DNA from: Streptococcus parasanguinis
GTDB lineage: Bacteria > Bacillota > Bacilli > Lactobacillales > Streptococcaceae
Direction: 5' to 3'
DNA length: 64,000 bases
Assembly (NCBI RefSeq): GCF_016648855.1
Contig: NZ_JACLQU010000005.1
Span: forward strand, 51,501 to 115,500
Part shown: positions 20,276 to 29,983 of the stretch, in pieces
Numbering within the stretch: position 1 is the stretch's first letter
Layout: the number at the start of each line of letters is the position of its first letter
Notes under the pieces: generated by a model
What the model was told of the DNA's origin: nothing
Seen by the model: only the letters and a program-made list of their open reading frames with translations
Databases searched by the model: none
Position numbers and translations under genes: made by a program

Positions 20276-20395
20276 CTATTTCCCAACGAAAAGCAAGATT
20301 TATCATAGATCACCACCTCTTTTATTAAAGTTTTTCACAAAGTCTTGATCGATAGGAAAAGCGCTATTTTACTTGTACTCACTTTTGGAACAAAG

Positions 20396-20426
20396 AAAAA
20401 CTCTTCCCAAAGTGGGAAGAGTTTTT
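20396..20426. terminator. Terminator of fusA
   Basis: AAAAACTCTTCCCA (20396-20409) pairs perfectly with TGGGAAGAGTTTTT (20413-20426) around a 3-nt loop. It lies just beyond the fusA stop. Confidence 0.92.
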
Positions 20427-20439
20427 AAGCTTTGGTAAA

Positions 20440-22521
20440 TTAAGCTTCACCTTTAGCTTTTTTAATGATTTCTTCTTGTACTGATTTTGGTACATCTTCG
20501 TAGTGGTCAAATACCATCATGAAGGTACCACGTCCTTGAGTTGCAGAACGAAGGACAGTAGCGTAACCGAACATTTCAGCAAGTGGCACATAAGCACGAA
20601 CGATTTGGCTTGCACCGTGTGCTTCCATACCATCTACACGTCCACGACGAGCAGTTACGTGACCCATAACATCCCCAAGGTTTTCTTCAGGAACTGTGAT
20701 GGTTACAAGCATCATTGGTTCAAGGATAGCTGGTTGTGCAGTCTTAGCAGCTTCTTTAAGCGCAAGAGATGCAGCGATCTTGAAGGCAGTTTCAGATGAG
20801 TCGACATCGTGGTATGAACCATCGTAAAGCTTAGCTTTCACGTCAACCATTGGGTAACCAGCAAGAACACCGTTCGCCATAGATTCTTGAAGTCCTTTTT
20901 CTACTGCAGGGATGAATTCACGTGGAACCACACCACCGACGATCGCATTTTCGAACTCGAATCCTTTACCTTCTTCGTTTGGAGTAAATTCGATCCAAAC
21001 ATCACCAAACTGACCTTTACCACCAGATTGACGTTTGAAGAATCCACGTGCTTGTGTAGAAGCGCGGAATGTTTCACGGTAAGATACTTGAGGAGCACCA
21101 ACGTTAGCTTCAACCTTGAATTCACGTTTCATACGGTCAACAAGGACATCCAAGTGCAACTCACCCATACCAGAGATAACTGTTTCACCAGTTTCAGGGT
21201 TTGTTTCAACGCGGAATGTTGGATCTTCTTCAGCCAATTTTTGAAGGGCGATACCCATCTTGTCTTGGTCAGCTTTAGATTTAGGCTCAACCATCAATTG
21301 GATAACTGGTTCTGGAACTTCGATTGATTCAAGGATGATTTTTGCTTTTTCATCTGTCAATGAGTCACCAGTTGTAGTATCTTTCAAACCAACGGCAGCA
21401 GCGATATCTCCAGAGTAAACTGTTTCGATTTCTTTACGAGTGTTGGCGTGCATTTGAAGGATACGTCCGATACGTTCACGTTTACCTTTAGAAGTGTTCA
21501 ATACGTATGAACCTGAATTCAAGACACCTGAGTAAACACGGAAGAATGTCAAACGACCTACGAATGGGTCAGTCATGATCTTGAAAGCAAGAGCTGCAAA
21601 TGGCTCTTCATCAGATGCTGGACGTTCTTCTTCTTCGTCTGTATCTGGGTTTACACCCTTGATTGCAGGGATATCAAGTGGGCTTGGAAGGTAGTCAAGG
21701 ACTGCATCCAACATCAATTGAACCCCTTTGTTCTTGAAGGCAGAACCACAAAGTACTGGGTAGAACTCAACGTTGATTGTCGCTTTACGGATACCAGCTT
21801 TCAATTCTTCGTTAGTGATTTCTTCCCCTTCAAGGTATTTCATCATCAAGTCTTCATCAGTTTCAGCAACTGCTTCAACCAATTTTTCACGGTATTCTTG
21901 AGCTTGTTCAAGGTATTCAGCTGGAATATCTTCTTCAAGGATATCTGTACCAAGGTCGTTAGTATAGATTTCAGCTTTCATCTTGATCAAGTCAATGATT
22001 CCGCGGAAGTCATCTTCAGCACCGATTGGCAATTGAATTGGGTGAGCGTTTGCTTGAAGACGGTCATGAAGTGTGCTTACTGAGTAAAGGAAGTCAGCAC
22101 CGATTTTATCCATCTTGTTAGCGAATACGATACGTGGAACTCCGTATTCAGTTGCTTGACGCCAAACTGTTTCAGTTTGAGGCTCAACACCTGATTGTGA
22201 GTCAAGAACGGTTACAGCACCGTCCAAAACGCGGAGTGAACGTTGAACTTCGATAGTGAAGTCCACGTGTCCTGGTGTGTCGATGATGTTTACACGAGTG
22301 TCTTTCCATTGAGCTGTTGTAGCGGCAGATGTGATAGTGATACCACGTTCTTGTTCTTGCTCCATCCAGTCCATTTGTGACGCACCTTCGTGAGTTTCAC
22401 CGATTTTGTGAATCTTACCAGTGTAGTAAAGGATACGCTCAGTTGTAGTTGTTTTACCAGCATCGACGTGAGCCATGATACCGATATTACGAGTTTTTTC
22501 AAGTGAAAATTCGCGTGCCAT
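20440..22521 (-). CDS. fusA: Translation elongation factor G
   Basis: EF-G is the GTPase driving translocation and, with RRF, ribosome recycling. The 693-residue product begins [22 protein letters not shown], with the P-loop AHVDAGKTT at residues 17-25, DTPGHVDF and [10 protein letters not shown] as further GTPase motifs, and the standard domains II-V after them. Length is normal. It is separated from rpsL-rpsG by 319 bp and has its own promoter. Confidence 0.98.
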   Translation of the reverse strand: MAREFSLEKTRNIGIMAHVDAGKTTTTERILYYTGKIHKIGETHEGASQMDWMEQEQERGITITSAATTAQWKDTRVNIIDTPGHVDFTIEVQRSLRVLDGAVTVLDSQSGVEPQTETVWRQATEYGVPRIVFANKMDKIGADFLYSVSTLHDRLQANAHPIQLPIGAEDDFRGIIDLIKMKAEIYTNDLGTDILEEDIPAEYLEQAQEYREKLVEAVAETDEDLMMKYLEGEEITNEELKAGIRKATINVEFYPVLCGSAFKNKGVQLMLDAVLDYLPSPLDIPAIKGVNPDTDEEEERPASDEEPFAALAFKIMTDPFVGRLTFFRVYSGVLNSGSYVLNTSKGKRERIGRILQMHANTRKEIETVYSGDIAAAVGLKDTTTGDSLTDEKAKIILESIEVPEPVIQLMVEPKSKADQDKMGIALQKLAEEDPTFRVETNPETGETVISGMGELHLDVLVDRMKREFKVEANVGAPQVSYRETFRASTQARGFFKRQSGGKGQFGDVWIEFTPNEEGKGFEFENAIVGGVVPREFIPAVEKGLQESMANGVLAGYPMVDVKAKLYDGSYHDVDSSETAFKIAASLALKEAAKTAQPAILEPMMLVTITVPEENLGDVMGHVTARRGRVDGMEAHGASQIVRAYVPLAEMFGYATVLRSATQGRGTFMMVFDHYEDVPKSVQEEIIKKAKGEA

Positions 22522-22559
22522 GAGGTTTGTTTCTCCTATATTTTTTATTTCTATATTCT

Positions 22560-22568
22560 ATTATAACA
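22560..22568 (-). promoter_or_regulatory. Extended -10 promoter of fusA
   Basis: On the minus strand TGTTATAAT combines the TGn extension with a perfect -10. A -35 box is not obvious, as is often so for extended -10 promoters. Confidence 0.7.
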
Positions 22569-22576
22569 TGATTTAA

Positions 22577-22605
22577 TAAAAACGGATAGGCAGGACCTAC
22601 CCGTT
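22577..22605 (-). terminator. Terminator of rpsL-rpsG
   Basis: On the minus strand AACGGGTAGG pairs with CCTATCCGTT (one G-T pair) and is followed by TTTTATT. It lies about 10 bp before the fusA -10, so the two operons are separated at this point. Confidence 0.8.
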
Positions 22606-22654
22606 CTCAGTGTTTTCATGCTAAGTTTTGGTTCCAACTTGTAAGAAGAGTTGA

Positions 22655-22711
22655 ATTGAACCCGGGCTAAAGTTAGTTAGCCGAGTTGAGCTCAATTGAA
22701 CCCGGGCTAAA
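22655..22711. repeat. 17-bp direct repeat in the rpsG-fusA gap
   Basis: ATTGAACCCGGGCTAAA occurs at 22655-22671 and 22695-22711, exactly 40 bp apart, with partly similar flanks (GAGTTGA). It lies in the 319-bp gap between rpsG and fusA, which otherwise holds the rps terminator, the fusA promoter and a long inverted repeat. No gene is seen. Confidence 0.8.
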
Positions 22712-22741
22712 AGCTCAAGTTAACCGATCTGAGCCGGAACG

Positions 22742-22815
22742 GGATGCTGTGTGAAAAAGATAAACTTCCTTGTATTCATCGAATACTGCGTCAGTTTCCT
22801 ATTTTCACTTTGCAT
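22742..22815. repeat. Imperfect long inverted repeat in the rpsG-fusA gap
   Basis: GGATGC-TGTG-TGAAAA (22742-22757) faces TTTTCACTTTGCATCC (22800-22815); twelve of sixteen positions pair, six at each end of the arm. The 42-bp interior includes CATCGAATACTGCG. It may be a fold of the rpsG 3' untranslated region or the remains of a small repeat element. Confidence 0.55.
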
Positions 22816-22840
22816 CCTTGCCGTTCCTAGTATCTTAATC

Positions 22841-23311
22841 TTACCAGCGGAAGTGTGCGAATGCACGGTTAGCTTCAGCCATACGGTGAGTATCTTCACG
22901 TTTCTTAACAGCTGCACCAGTGTTGTTCGCTGCATCCAAGATTTCTTTTGCAAGACGATCAACCATTGTGTGTTCACCACGTTGACGAGCGATTGTTACC
23001 AACCAACGAAGTCCAAGTGTTGTACGACGTTCTGGACGAACTTCAACTGGGACTTGGTAGTTAGAACCACCGACACGGCGAGCACGTACTTCAAGTACAG
23101 GCATGATGTTTTCCATAGCTGTTTCGAATACTTCAAGAGCGTCGTTTCCAGTAGCTTCTTTAATTTGTTCGAAAGCTCCGTAAACGATTGAAGCAGCTGT
23201 ACCACGTTTACCATCAAGCATAACGCGGTTGATAAGACGAGTAACTAATTGTGAATTGTAAAGCGGATCTGGCAATACATCGCGTTTAGGCGCACGGTTT
23301 TTACGACTCAT
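22841..23311 (-). CDS. rpsG: Ribosomal protein S7
   Basis: The 156-residue protein begins [28 protein letters not shown] and ends NRAFAHFRW, as in streptococcal S7, which nucleates the 3' major domain of 16S rRNA. It follows rpsL by 19 bp with its own ribosome site (AAAGGGG). Codon bias is strong. Confidence 0.98.
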   Translation of the reverse strand: MSRKNRAPKRDVLPDPLYNSQLVTRLINRVMLDGKRGTAASIVYGAFEQIKEATGNDALEVFETAMENIMPVLEVRARRVGGSNYQVPVEVRPERRTTLGLRWLVTIARQRGEHTMVDRLAKEILDAANNTGAAVKKREDTHRMAEANRAFAHFRW

Positions 23312-23330
23312 TTTTCTTTATCCCCTTTCC

Positions 23331-23744
23331 TTATGCTTTTGGTTTTTTAGTACCGTATTTAGAACGGCCTTGTTTACGATCGTTTACACCTGCAGTATCA
23401 AGTGCTCCACGGACGATATGGTAACGTACCCCTGGAAGGTCTTTTACACGTCCACCACGAAGAAGAACCACGCTGTGTTCTTGCAAGTTGTGTCCGATAC
23501 CTGGGATATAAGCAGTTACTTCGATCAAGTTGCTCAAACGTACACGAGCGAATTTACGAAGGGCTGAGTTAGGTTTTTTAGGTGTCATTGTTCCAACACG
23601 AGTTGCAACACCACGTTTTTGTGGTGAAGAAACGTTTGTTTGAACTTTTTTATGACTGTTGTAACCAACGTTCAAAGCTGGTGATTTAGATTTTTCTACT
23701 TTTGATTTACGCGGTTTGCGAACCAATTGGTTAATTGTAGGCAT
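23331..23744 (-). CDS. rpsL: Ribosomal protein S12
   Basis: The 137-residue protein begins [25 protein letters not shown] and holds the decoding-site loop [11 protein letters not shown] and the second loop [11 protein letters not shown]. The lysines known to change in streptomycin-resistant strains are the wild type ones here. It is the first gene of rpsL-rpsG; the ribosome site is AGGAGA. Confidence 0.98.
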   Translation of the reverse strand: MPTINQLVRKPRKSKVEKSKSPALNVGYNSHKKVQTNVSSPQKRGVATRVGTMTPKKPNSALRKFARVRLSNLIEVTAYIPGIGHNLQEHSVVLLRGGRVKDLPGVRYHIVRGALDTAGVNDRKQGRSKYGTKKPKA

Positions 23745-23882
23745 CTACATTCTCCTGTGAAATTTTTTATTTTTGGTGATGGTACACTTGGTGACAGCTA
23801 CCATCTGTGTGTACTTTTGCAACATTTGTCAGCACGTCCCTGTACACTCTTGAGAGACCAAAAGTAAAAAGTACCGTCTATT

Positions 23883-23911
23883 ATTATAACATGACGGCAC
23901 TTTGATTGCAA
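23883..23911 (-). promoter_or_regulatory. Promoter of rpsL-rpsG
   Basis: On the minus strand TTGCAA (23906-23911) and TATAAT (23883-23888) are 17 bp apart, with a TGT extension of the -10. The leader of about 130 nt before rpsL has several GGTAC/GTACC-like pairing segments and could hold an autoregulatory site for a ribosomal protein. Confidence 0.85.
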
Positions 23912-23949
23912 GATGTTTTTTTATTTTTTAAAGAAGTCGAAAAAGTTCA

Positions 23950-24522
23950 TTATTGACCAGCTTCAGCAGGTTCTTCTGCCCCTGTAGCTGCAGCCGGAGC
24001 ATACTGTTGTTGCTGTTGTGGTTGAACTGTCGCATTGGCTCCAGCTACTCCAGCATTAGCATTAGCATTGGCATTAGTATTTGCGTTCGCGTTGGCATTA
24101 GCGTCTGTTTGAGTCTGCTGTGTTGCCGCTGTGTCGCTCTCATAGGTCAGTCCATAATAGTTAGCGATGTATTGGATACGCGCCTCAAGCGATTGCTTTT
24201 GAGTCGCATCTTTGACTTTCTTCACAGCAGCTTGGGCAGCGTTCACAGAATCTTGACTTGGCGTTGTTTCCATTTGAACGACTGCTTTTTCAGCAGCTTC
24301 TGTATTTTTCTTTTCTTCCTTCTTTTCTTTTTCTTCCTTTGTTTCCTTTTTCACTGGAAGGGAACCTGTTTTTTTAGCAGGTTGAATTTCTGTCGTTACC
24401 TGGGCAGCCGTATTCTTTTTAACGGTATACAAACCAGCTACCAAAATAAAGGATAGAGACAGAACTGTCACCAAGCGAATCCACAAAGGACTATTATCAA
24501 ATCGATCTAAAATTCTTTTCAC
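23950..24522 (-). CDS. Membrane-anchored low-complexity protein of unknown function
   Basis: The 190-residue protein has a single N-terminal membrane segment (about residues 15-35, WIRLVTVLSLSFILVAGLY), then a Lys/Glu-rich segment likely to form a coiled coil, a short helical part with ARIQYIANYYGLTYE, and a C-terminal tail of Ala-Asn dipeptides (ANANANTNANANANA) followed by Gln and Ala. No sorting signal is present, so it should be held by the N-terminal helix with the rest outside. The start is a GTG behind AGGAGGATC. It lies 23 bp after purR and is probably co-transcribed. I do not recognise a function. Confidence 0.7.
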   Translation of the reverse strand: MKRILDRFDNSPLWIRLVTVLSLSFILVAGLYTVKKNTAAQVTTEIQPAKKTGSLPVKKETKEEKEKKEEKKNTEAAEKAVVQMETTPSQDSVNAAQAAVKKVKDATQKQSLEARIQYIANYYGLTYESDTAATQQTQTDANANANANTNANANANAGVAGANATVQPQQQQQYAPAAATGAEEPAEAGQ

Positions 24523-24545
24523 TTTTTGATCCTCCTTTGCTGCTC

Positions 24546-25361
24546 TTAATCAAAGATGTTTCCAACTTCGACGCTCAATTTATTTTCTTTTACATCGATG
24601 TTGGTCACGCGCAATAAGGATTTGTGTTCAAAGAATTCCCGGTCAGTTGCAGCATTATCCGCAAAGACAGCTACTCCTGCTAATTCAGAATCGAATTCAG
24701 CCAAGAGACTGACCATTCCATTAATCGTTCCGCCACCTTTAAGGAAGTCATCGACAATCAAGACCCGGCTTCCTGCTTTTAGGCTCCGTTTTGAAAGGAA
24801 CATTTTCTCAATACGATCCCCACTTGAGCCTGAAACATAGTTGACACTAACGGTTGACCCTTCTGTGATTTTCAAATCACGACGGACAATAACAAAAGGA
24901 ACATTCAAGACATTGGCTACTGCATTGGCTAGAGGAACTCCCTTGGTCGCTACGGTCATGACAGCATCAATCTTCTTATCTCGGAAGGCTTTGGCAATGA
25001 TGCGGCCGATGCGATTCAAAATCTTTGGATTGCTCAACAGATCAGACAGGTAAATGTAGCCACCAGGAAGGATACGATCACTTTCAGACAGCTGCTTGCA
25101 AAGATCCTCGACGATTTCTTTGGATTCTTGATCTGAGATAGACGGTGTAAAGATAACACCTCCACCAGCTCCTGTAATGGTCTCAATATTTCCGATTTCC
25201 ATCTCTTCAAACGCCCGCTTAATGATCACGATATCTTCTGAGATGGAAGACTTGGCAGACTCATACTTTTCCGCAAACGTATTGAGGCTAGTCAATTCAT
25301 AGGGATGGTTGATCAAGTAATTAGAAATCACGACCATCCGTTCACTTCTTCTTAATTTCAT
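24546..25361 (-). CDS. purR: Purine operon regulator PurR (PRPP-binding)
   Basis: This 271-residue regulator has an N-terminal winged helix (residues 1-70, LRRSERMVVISNYLI) and a phosphoribosyltransferase-type domain with the PRPP loop VLIVDDFLKGGGT at residues 200-212. In Bacillus it represses, in Lactococcus and streptococci it mainly activates, purine genes through PurBoxes, with PRPP as signal. Length matches the family. The minus-strand promoter has an extended -10 (TGGTATAAT, -10 at 25388-25393). Confidence 0.95.
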   Translation of the reverse strand: MKLRRSERMVVISNYLINHPYELTSLNTFAEKYESAKSSISEDIVIIKRAFEEMEIGNIETITGAGGGVIFTPSISDQESKEIVEDLCKQLSESDRILPGGYIYLSDLLSNPKILNRIGRIIAKAFRDKKIDAVMTVATKGVPLANAVANVLNVPFVIVRRDLKITEGSTVSVNYVSGSSGDRIEKMFLSKRSLKAGSRVLIVDDFLKGGGTINGMVSLLAEFDSELAGVAVFADNAATDREFFEHKSLLRVTNIDVKENKLSVEVGNIFD

Positions 25362-25387
25362 TTTCTCACCATGTAGTTTTTTCTATC

Positions 25388-25445
25388 ATTATACCATAAG
25401 AAGCGAAAAAAACGAACATTCTGATTTACAGAAGGCCGTTTTTTC
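25388..25445 (-). promoter_or_regulatory. purR promoter merged with the yhaM terminator; PurBox-like sequence
   Basis: The extended -10 TGGTATAAT of purR (hexamer 25388-25393) lies next to a minus-strand hairpin (CGGCCTTCTG...CAGAATGTTCG then TTTTTTTC) that ends yhaM. Bases 25408-25420 on the plus strand, AAAAACGAACATT, match the PurBox AWWWCCGAACWWT at 12 of 13 positions. The match lies inside the hairpin and may be chance. Confidence 0.5.
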
Positions 25446-25496
25446 CTGATTATTTTATTTTTGGCAGAATCATTCCCGTATTTATCTCTGTTTTTA

Positions 25497-26441
25497 CTAG
25501 TCGAGATTCGGTTTATAGAAGGAACGATTTTCCATAGCAAAGATTTTATTGGTCATCTCGCCAGGACCAATTAAGCCAAGTGCTGTTGTCATCATCATCA
25601 TTTCTGCATCCAAATTATCGATCATATGAATAATCTCTGCTTCCATGATCTTTGGACGAACAGGACTACCGTATTCGAGCAAACCATGGTGACTCAAGAT
25701 CACATGGCGAAGGACGATGACTTCTTCTTTTTGATCATCAATCTTCAAGTCTTGCAAGACCTTGGTGATTTCTTCATCGATGAGTGCAATGTGGCCGATG
25801 AGGTTGCCCCGAACAGTGTATTCTGTATTTTCAGGTCCCGTCAACTCGATCACTTTGGCCAAATCGTGTAACATAATCCCTGCAAAAAGCAAGCTCTTAT
25901 TCAACTGAGGATAGATATCGCCGATACTATCTGCCAAGCGGACCATGGTTGCCGTATGATAAGCAAGGCCTGCTTCAAAGGCATGGTGGTTGGTCTTAGC
26001 AGCTGGATAACTATAAAACTCTTTCTCATATTTCCCATAGAGGGCCCGGACAATCCGTTGCCAGACTGGATTTTCAATTTTGAAAATCATGTTTGACAAA
26101 TATTCATGCAATTCCTTGGGATCTACTGGTGGTTTTTCCTTGAAGTCTGCTGGATTGTTGGGCTCACCTGCTTGAGGTAAACGCATGTTCAATTGGTTGA
26201 CTTGCGGAGTATTATTGTAAACTTCTCGACGTCCAGACATATGGACCACGCGCCCAGCCATAAAACTCTCTACATTGTGAGGTTGGGCATCCCATAATTT
26301 GCCTTCGATCGTACCGGTCTCATCCTGGAAGACAAAGGCGAGGTAGTTTTTCCCGGCCCGCGTTTGACGCACTTCTGCTGACTTGATCAAATAGAATCCT
26401 TCGAACAATTCATCTTTTTTCATTTGGTTAATTTTGACCAT
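25497..26441 (-). CDS. yhaM: 3'-5' exoribonuclease YhaM (Cbf1)
   Basis: YhaM trims RNA 3' ends; the pneumococcal homologue Cbf1 nibbles transcripts after termination. The 314-residue protein has an N-terminal OB-fold (VRQTRAGKNYLAFVFQDETG) and an HD domain with HHAFEAGLAYHTATM and the metal pair in HDLAK. Of several clustered ATGs I take the one at 26441 (MVKINQMKKDELFEGF), with GGAG 6 bp before it. It overlaps the end of rmuC by 14 bp. Confidence 0.93.
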   Translation of the reverse strand: MVKINQMKKDELFEGFYLIKSAEVRQTRAGKNYLAFVFQDETGTIEGKLWDAQPHNVESFMAGRVVHMSGRREVYNNTPQVNQLNMRLPQAGEPNNPADFKEKPPVDPKELHEYLSNMIFKIENPVWQRIVRALYGKYEKEFYSYPAAKTNHHAFEAGLAYHTATMVRLADSIGDIYPQLNKSLLFAGIMLHDLAKVIELTGPENTEYTVRGNLIGHIALIDEEITKVLQDLKIDDQKEEVIVLRHVILSHHGLLEYGSPVRPKIMEAEIIHMIDNLDAEMMMMTTALGLIGPGEMTNKIFAMENRSFYKPNLD

Positions 26442-27678
26442 CATCTTCTCCATCTTCTATATATACATCTAGTCCCAGCAGGTCCTCATCGCTTTCGATT
26501 TGGCGGAGTGTCCGCTCGATGGCACTGGTCCGTCTGGTTAGCAAATCATCAATATTATTGGAAGCATTCTTTAAATGGCGCTGAGTCTTGGCCAGAATCC
26601 CTCCAAACTTATGGAATTCTGATTTGACCGATCCCAACACCTTGCTAATGTCATCTGCACTCTTTTGGATGTTGAGCGTTTTAAAGCCAACAGACAAGGA
26701 GTTCAAGAGGGCTGATAGGGTGCTTGGACCAGCCACCAAAATTTGTTCGTCCCGACGCAAGCCATCGAAGAATTCTGGATTGCGAACCACTTCGGAATAG
26801 AGGCCTTCGGTTGGCAAAAAGAGAATTCCGAAATTCGTTGTCGCTGGTGGAAAGAGGTATTTTTGTTGGATATCCTTAGCAAAACGCTTGATACTAGCAA
26901 GAAGGGCCTTGCGGTAACGCTCGATCTCCTCTTTCTCTCCTGATTCATAAGCTTCTTCCAGACGATAGTAGTCTTCCAGTGGGAATTTAGAGTCAATTGG
27001 CAGATAGACTGGCTCCTCTCCTTGCCCTGGAAGCTTAATGGCATACTCCACGCGCTCACTGGATTGGGGAACGGTGACAAACTCCCGCTCATACTGGGCT
27101 GGGGTCAAGATATCTTCAATAATTTGGCCCAGTTGCAATTCGCCCATAATCCCACGCGTCTTGGTATTGGAGAGAACTTTATTAAGGGTTCCGACATCCC
27201 GCGCCACCGTCTGCATTTCTCCCAGCCCTTTGTTGACCGACTCCAATTGTTTTGAAACCGTCTCAAAGGAGGTCTGCAAGCGGTGCTGCAAGGTTTTTTC
27301 CAATTTTTCTTCTACCGTTTGGCGCATCTGTTCTAGCCGCACTTCATTGGACTCTTGGATCTGGCGCATGCGCTCATCTGTTTTGTCCCGATTTTTAGTA
27401 AAGTGCTCATTCATCTCAGCGCGCAGAGCCGTCGTCTGCTGGTGGATCTCCACTCGCATCTCGGTTAAGCGATCTGTCAGGGCGATCTCTAACTGCTGAT
27501 TGGCAATCTGGCTTGCTTGTCTTTCTTTTTCAAAACGATAGTCCAACTGGTCTGTCAAATGATCCTCATGGTCTTCCAGCATCTCTCGTAAAGCCGGTCT
27601 TGTATCATCTGACCGTTGCAAGAAATAGATGAGGAGGCCCAGATTGAGCAGGCCAATCAGAAGCAGAATGATATTCAT
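26428..27678 (-). CDS. rmuC: RmuC family DNA recombination protein
   Basis: RmuC-type proteins limit inversions and rearrangements at short inverted repeats, and carry a nuclease-like fold. The 416-residue protein has an N-terminal membrane helix (MNIILLLIGLLNLGLLIYFL), a coiled coil from about 35 to 150, and the RmuC core with GIMGELQLGQIIEDIL, LPIDSKFPLEDYYRL and FLPTEGLYSEV. The start at 27678 follows AGAGGTTAAT and nearly abuts the thiN stop; 48 bp more of open frame upstream belong to thiN sequence. Confidence 0.93.
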   Translation of the reverse strand: MNIILLLIGLLNLGLLIYFLQRSDDTRPALREMLEDHEDHLTDQLDYRFEKERQASQIANQQLEIALTDRLTEMRVEIHQQTTALRAEMNEHFTKNRDKTDERMRQIQESNEVRLEQMRQTVEEKLEKTLQHRLQTSFETVSKQLESVNKGLGEMQTVARDVGTLNKVLSNTKTRGIMGELQLGQIIEDILTPAQYEREFVTVPQSSERVEYAIKLPGQGEEPVYLPIDSKFPLEDYYRLEEAYESGEKEEIERYRKALLASIKRFAKDIQQKYLFPPATTNFGILFLPTEGLYSEVVRNPEFFDGLRRDEQILVAGPSTLSALLNSLSVGFKTLNIQKSADDISKVLGSVKSEFHKFGGILAKTQRHLKNASNNIDDLLTRRTSAIERTLRQIESDEDLLGLDVYIEDGEDDGQN

Positions 27679-27679
27679 A

Positions 27680-28312
27680 TTAACCTCTGTCTTTACTATA
27701 AACAATGACAAGATAGCCACGGTCAAGACTCACTTGAATCGGTTGATCCAAAAATTCATTGGAGCCATACATGGCCTTCAAAAAATAATTCTCCTGATGG
27801 AGCGGATACTTGGCCCCTGTGATCTCTAGATGACCTTGTCCGACAGGCATAAAACCAACATAGGACATGGCTGGATCTGGCTGAATCTCATGGCAACCAG
27901 CTGGTCTGTAGATCAAGCGATTTTGACCATCGACTAATTGGATCTGGTCCATGTAGGGAGCTAGGTCTGGATCGGTCGGCAAAAAGATATTGGACAAAAA
28001 GTGATCCAAGCGACCACCAAAAGCACCGTAAACAGTGACAGCAGCCTCTGGATAGGCCTCAAAGACCGCTTTCAAGGTCAATTCCAAATCCGTATCATTC
28101 TTTTCAGGAACGGACTGAACAACCTGCTTGGCTTGGGTACGGATCTTATTCAAATCGGTCTCAGAGACGGAATCGAAATCCCCCACAGCTATATCTAAAG
28201 GCAGACCTTTTTCCAGTAACTTCAAACAGCCACCATCAACGCCTACATAAACGTCATGATCTTTTGGCAAGAGCGTGCTGTCACCTCCTGCCAGTATTGC
28301 AATGTTATCCAT
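27680..28312 (-). CDS. thiN: Thiamine diphosphokinase
   Basis: ThiN converts thiamine and ATP to thiamine diphosphate and AMP. The 210-residue protein shows AILAGGDSTLLP, the acidic substrate site VGVDGGCLKLLEKG, VGDFDSVS, the DTDLELTLK motif and GAFGGRLDHFLSNI. Length is typical. It overlaps rpe by 8 bp and rmuC starts two bases from its stop, in the common streptococcal order rsgA-rpe-thiN-rmuC. Confidence 0.95.
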   Translation of the reverse strand: MDNIAILAGGDSTLLPKDHDVYVGVDGGCLKLLEKGLPLDIAVGDFDSVSETDLNKIRTQAKQVVQSVPEKNDTDLELTLKAVFEAYPEAAVTVYGAFGGRLDHFLSNIFLPTDPDLAPYMDQIQLVDGQNRLIYRPAGCHEIQPDPAMSYVGFMPVGQGHLEITGAKYPLHQENYFLKAMYGSNEFLDQPIQVSLDRGYLVIVYSKDRG

Positions 28313-28964
28313 TTACAGCATCTCGGAGCGTTTGAACGCGCTCATTAACATCTCCATTAAAGACATAAGAGCCTGCTACAAAGACATTGGCCCCGGCTTC
28401 TTTGGCTTGCGAAATACTTTGGTCATCAATTCCACCATCCACTTCGATATCAAAGTCTAAGCCTTTTTCTTCACGAAGAGCGGCTAATTCGCGCACCTTG
28501 TCCATTGTTTCAGGCAAGAAGGCTTGGCCACCGAATCCTGGATTAACGGTCATAACCAAGACTTGATCCACCAAGTTCAAGACATGTTTGATACTGTCTA
28601 CAGGAGTCCCTGGGTTGATCACGACACTAGCCTTCACACCCGCTTGACGAATTTTTTGAAGAGCTCCGTGAATATGGGGAGTAGCTTCCACATGGATGCT
28701 GATGATATCAGCTCCTGCACGGGCAAATTCTTCGATATGGTGTTCAGGATTGGTGACCATCAAGTGGCAATCAAAAACTAACTTGCTATGTGGACGCATG
28801 CTCTCTACGACACCAGCTCCAAAGCTGATATTGGGCACAAAATGGCCATCCATGACATCGATATGGGCATAGTCAGCTCCTGCTGCTTCTAAGCGTTTCA
28901 ATTCACTTTCAAAATTGGCATAATCTGCACTCAAAATTGAGGGTGCAATTTTCATTGTTTTCAT
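28305..28964 (-). CDS. rpe: Ribulose-phosphate 3-epimerase
   Basis: Rpe interconverts ribulose-5-phosphate and xylulose-5-phosphate in the pentose phosphate pathway. The 219-residue TIM barrel shows APSILSADYANFE, the metal-site HIDVMDGHFVPN, FDCHLMV and DGGI near the C-terminus. A second in-frame ATG three codons in is possible; the first is kept because GGAGA precedes it. It lies 14 bp after rsgA. Confidence 0.96.
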   Translation of the reverse strand: MKTMKIAPSILSADYANFESELKRLEAAGADYAHIDVMDGHFVPNISFGAGVVESMRPHSKLVFDCHLMVTNPEHHIEEFARAGADIISIHVEATPHIHGALQKIRQAGVKASVVINPGTPVDSIKHVLNLVDQVLVMTVNPGFGGQAFLPETMDKVRELAALREEKGLDFDIEVDGGIDDQSISQAKEAGANVFVAGSYVFNGDVNERVQTLRDAVNG

Positions 28965-28978
28965 CGTTGTAGTGTCTC

Positions 28979-29857
28979 CTATTTTGGCATTTTTTTCGAA
29001 ACTTTTTTATAGGTTTCGCGACGGTTTTCAATCTCACTTAGAAATTGCAAGTAATTCTCATAACGGAAAGGTGCAATTTTCTCTCTTTCAACGGCTGGTT
29101 TCACCGCACAAGCTGGCTCATGCGTGTGGGTACAGGTACGAAATTTACAAGAGTGGCTCACATCGGCGATCTCCGGAAAAGCTTGATTTAAGTCTTCACT
29201 GGTTGTCACTTCATAATCGAGGGAGGAGAAGCCTGGCGTATCTGCGATCTTTCCTCCATTTAAATGGTAAAAGCTGACAGCTCGGGTCGTGTGTCGACCG
29301 CGCCCCAGACTATCTGAAATCTCACCCGTTTCAAGCTCCAGATCCGGAGCAATTTTATTGAGCAAGGTCGATTTTCCTACACCGGTCTGTCCCATAAAGA
29401 CCGTGGTTTGATTGGTCAAAAGGGGCAAGAGTTCCTCAATCGACAAGACAAAATCATAGCCAATAGCCTGATAGATTCCTTGGTAGTAGTGGATGTCTTC
29501 CATATCTTCTAACAAGTCCAGTTTTGAAATATAGACAATGGGATGAATCCCCTTATGCTCCAAAAGAACCAGAAAACGGTCTAAAAGATTGGCGTTGAAA
29601 TCCGGCTCCTTAGCTGACATGATGACTACTGCCTGATCAATATTGACAATAGGAGGGCGCACGAGGCTATTTTTTCGAGGAGCAATGCTCAAAATGTAGC
29701 CTTCTGAATTCTCTTCAGCAGAGAACTCCACCTGATCCCCCACATAAGGAGTCTGTCCTTTTTTTCTAAAATTTCCACGAGCCCGTGTCTGGTAAATGTG
29801 ACCGTCTGACTCCACGTAGTAAAAGCCAGCCAAGGCCTTGACGATTGTTCCTTGCAA
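28979..29857 (-). CDS. rsgA: Small ribosomal subunit biogenesis GTPase RsgA
   Basis: RsgA is a circularly permuted GTPase acting in late 30S maturation. The 292-residue protein has an OB-fold (to about 70), the G4 motif SKLDL at 111-115 before the P-loop GQTGVGKS at 156-163, G3 as DTPGFSSL, and a C-terminal zinc knuckle [16 protein letters not shown]. The order of motifs proves the permutation. It is the first gene of the rsgA-rpe-thiN-rmuC-yhaM run; a minus-strand TATAAT lies just upstream near 29890. Confidence 0.96.
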   Translation of the reverse strand: MQGTIVKALAGFYYVESDGHIYQTRARGNFRKKGQTPYVGDQVEFSAEENSEGYILSIAPRKNSLVRPPIVNIDQAVVIMSAKEPDFNANLLDRFLVLLEHKGIHPIVYISKLDLLEDMEDIHYYQGIYQAIGYDFVLSIEELLPLLTNQTTVFMGQTGVGKSTLLNKIAPDLELETGEISDSLGRGRHTTRAVSFYHLNGGKIADTPGFSSLDYEVTTSEDLNQAFPEIADVSHSCKFRTCTHTHEPACAVKPAVEREKIAPFRYENYLQFLSEIENRRETYKKVSKKMPK

Positions 29858-29983
29858 ATCGCACTCCTTTGAGATTAATACTATCTATTATACCAAAAAA
29901 TGAGAAATAAGGCTGGATTGCTCAATAAGAAAAATCTGGAACTAGTTTCAGTAAAATTTTTAGGGATAATAAAGATAGGGGCA

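Noticed and set aside
22751..23191. 146-codon plus-strand frame over rpsG
   Set aside because: It is antisense to the strongly biased rpsG codons and has no family features.
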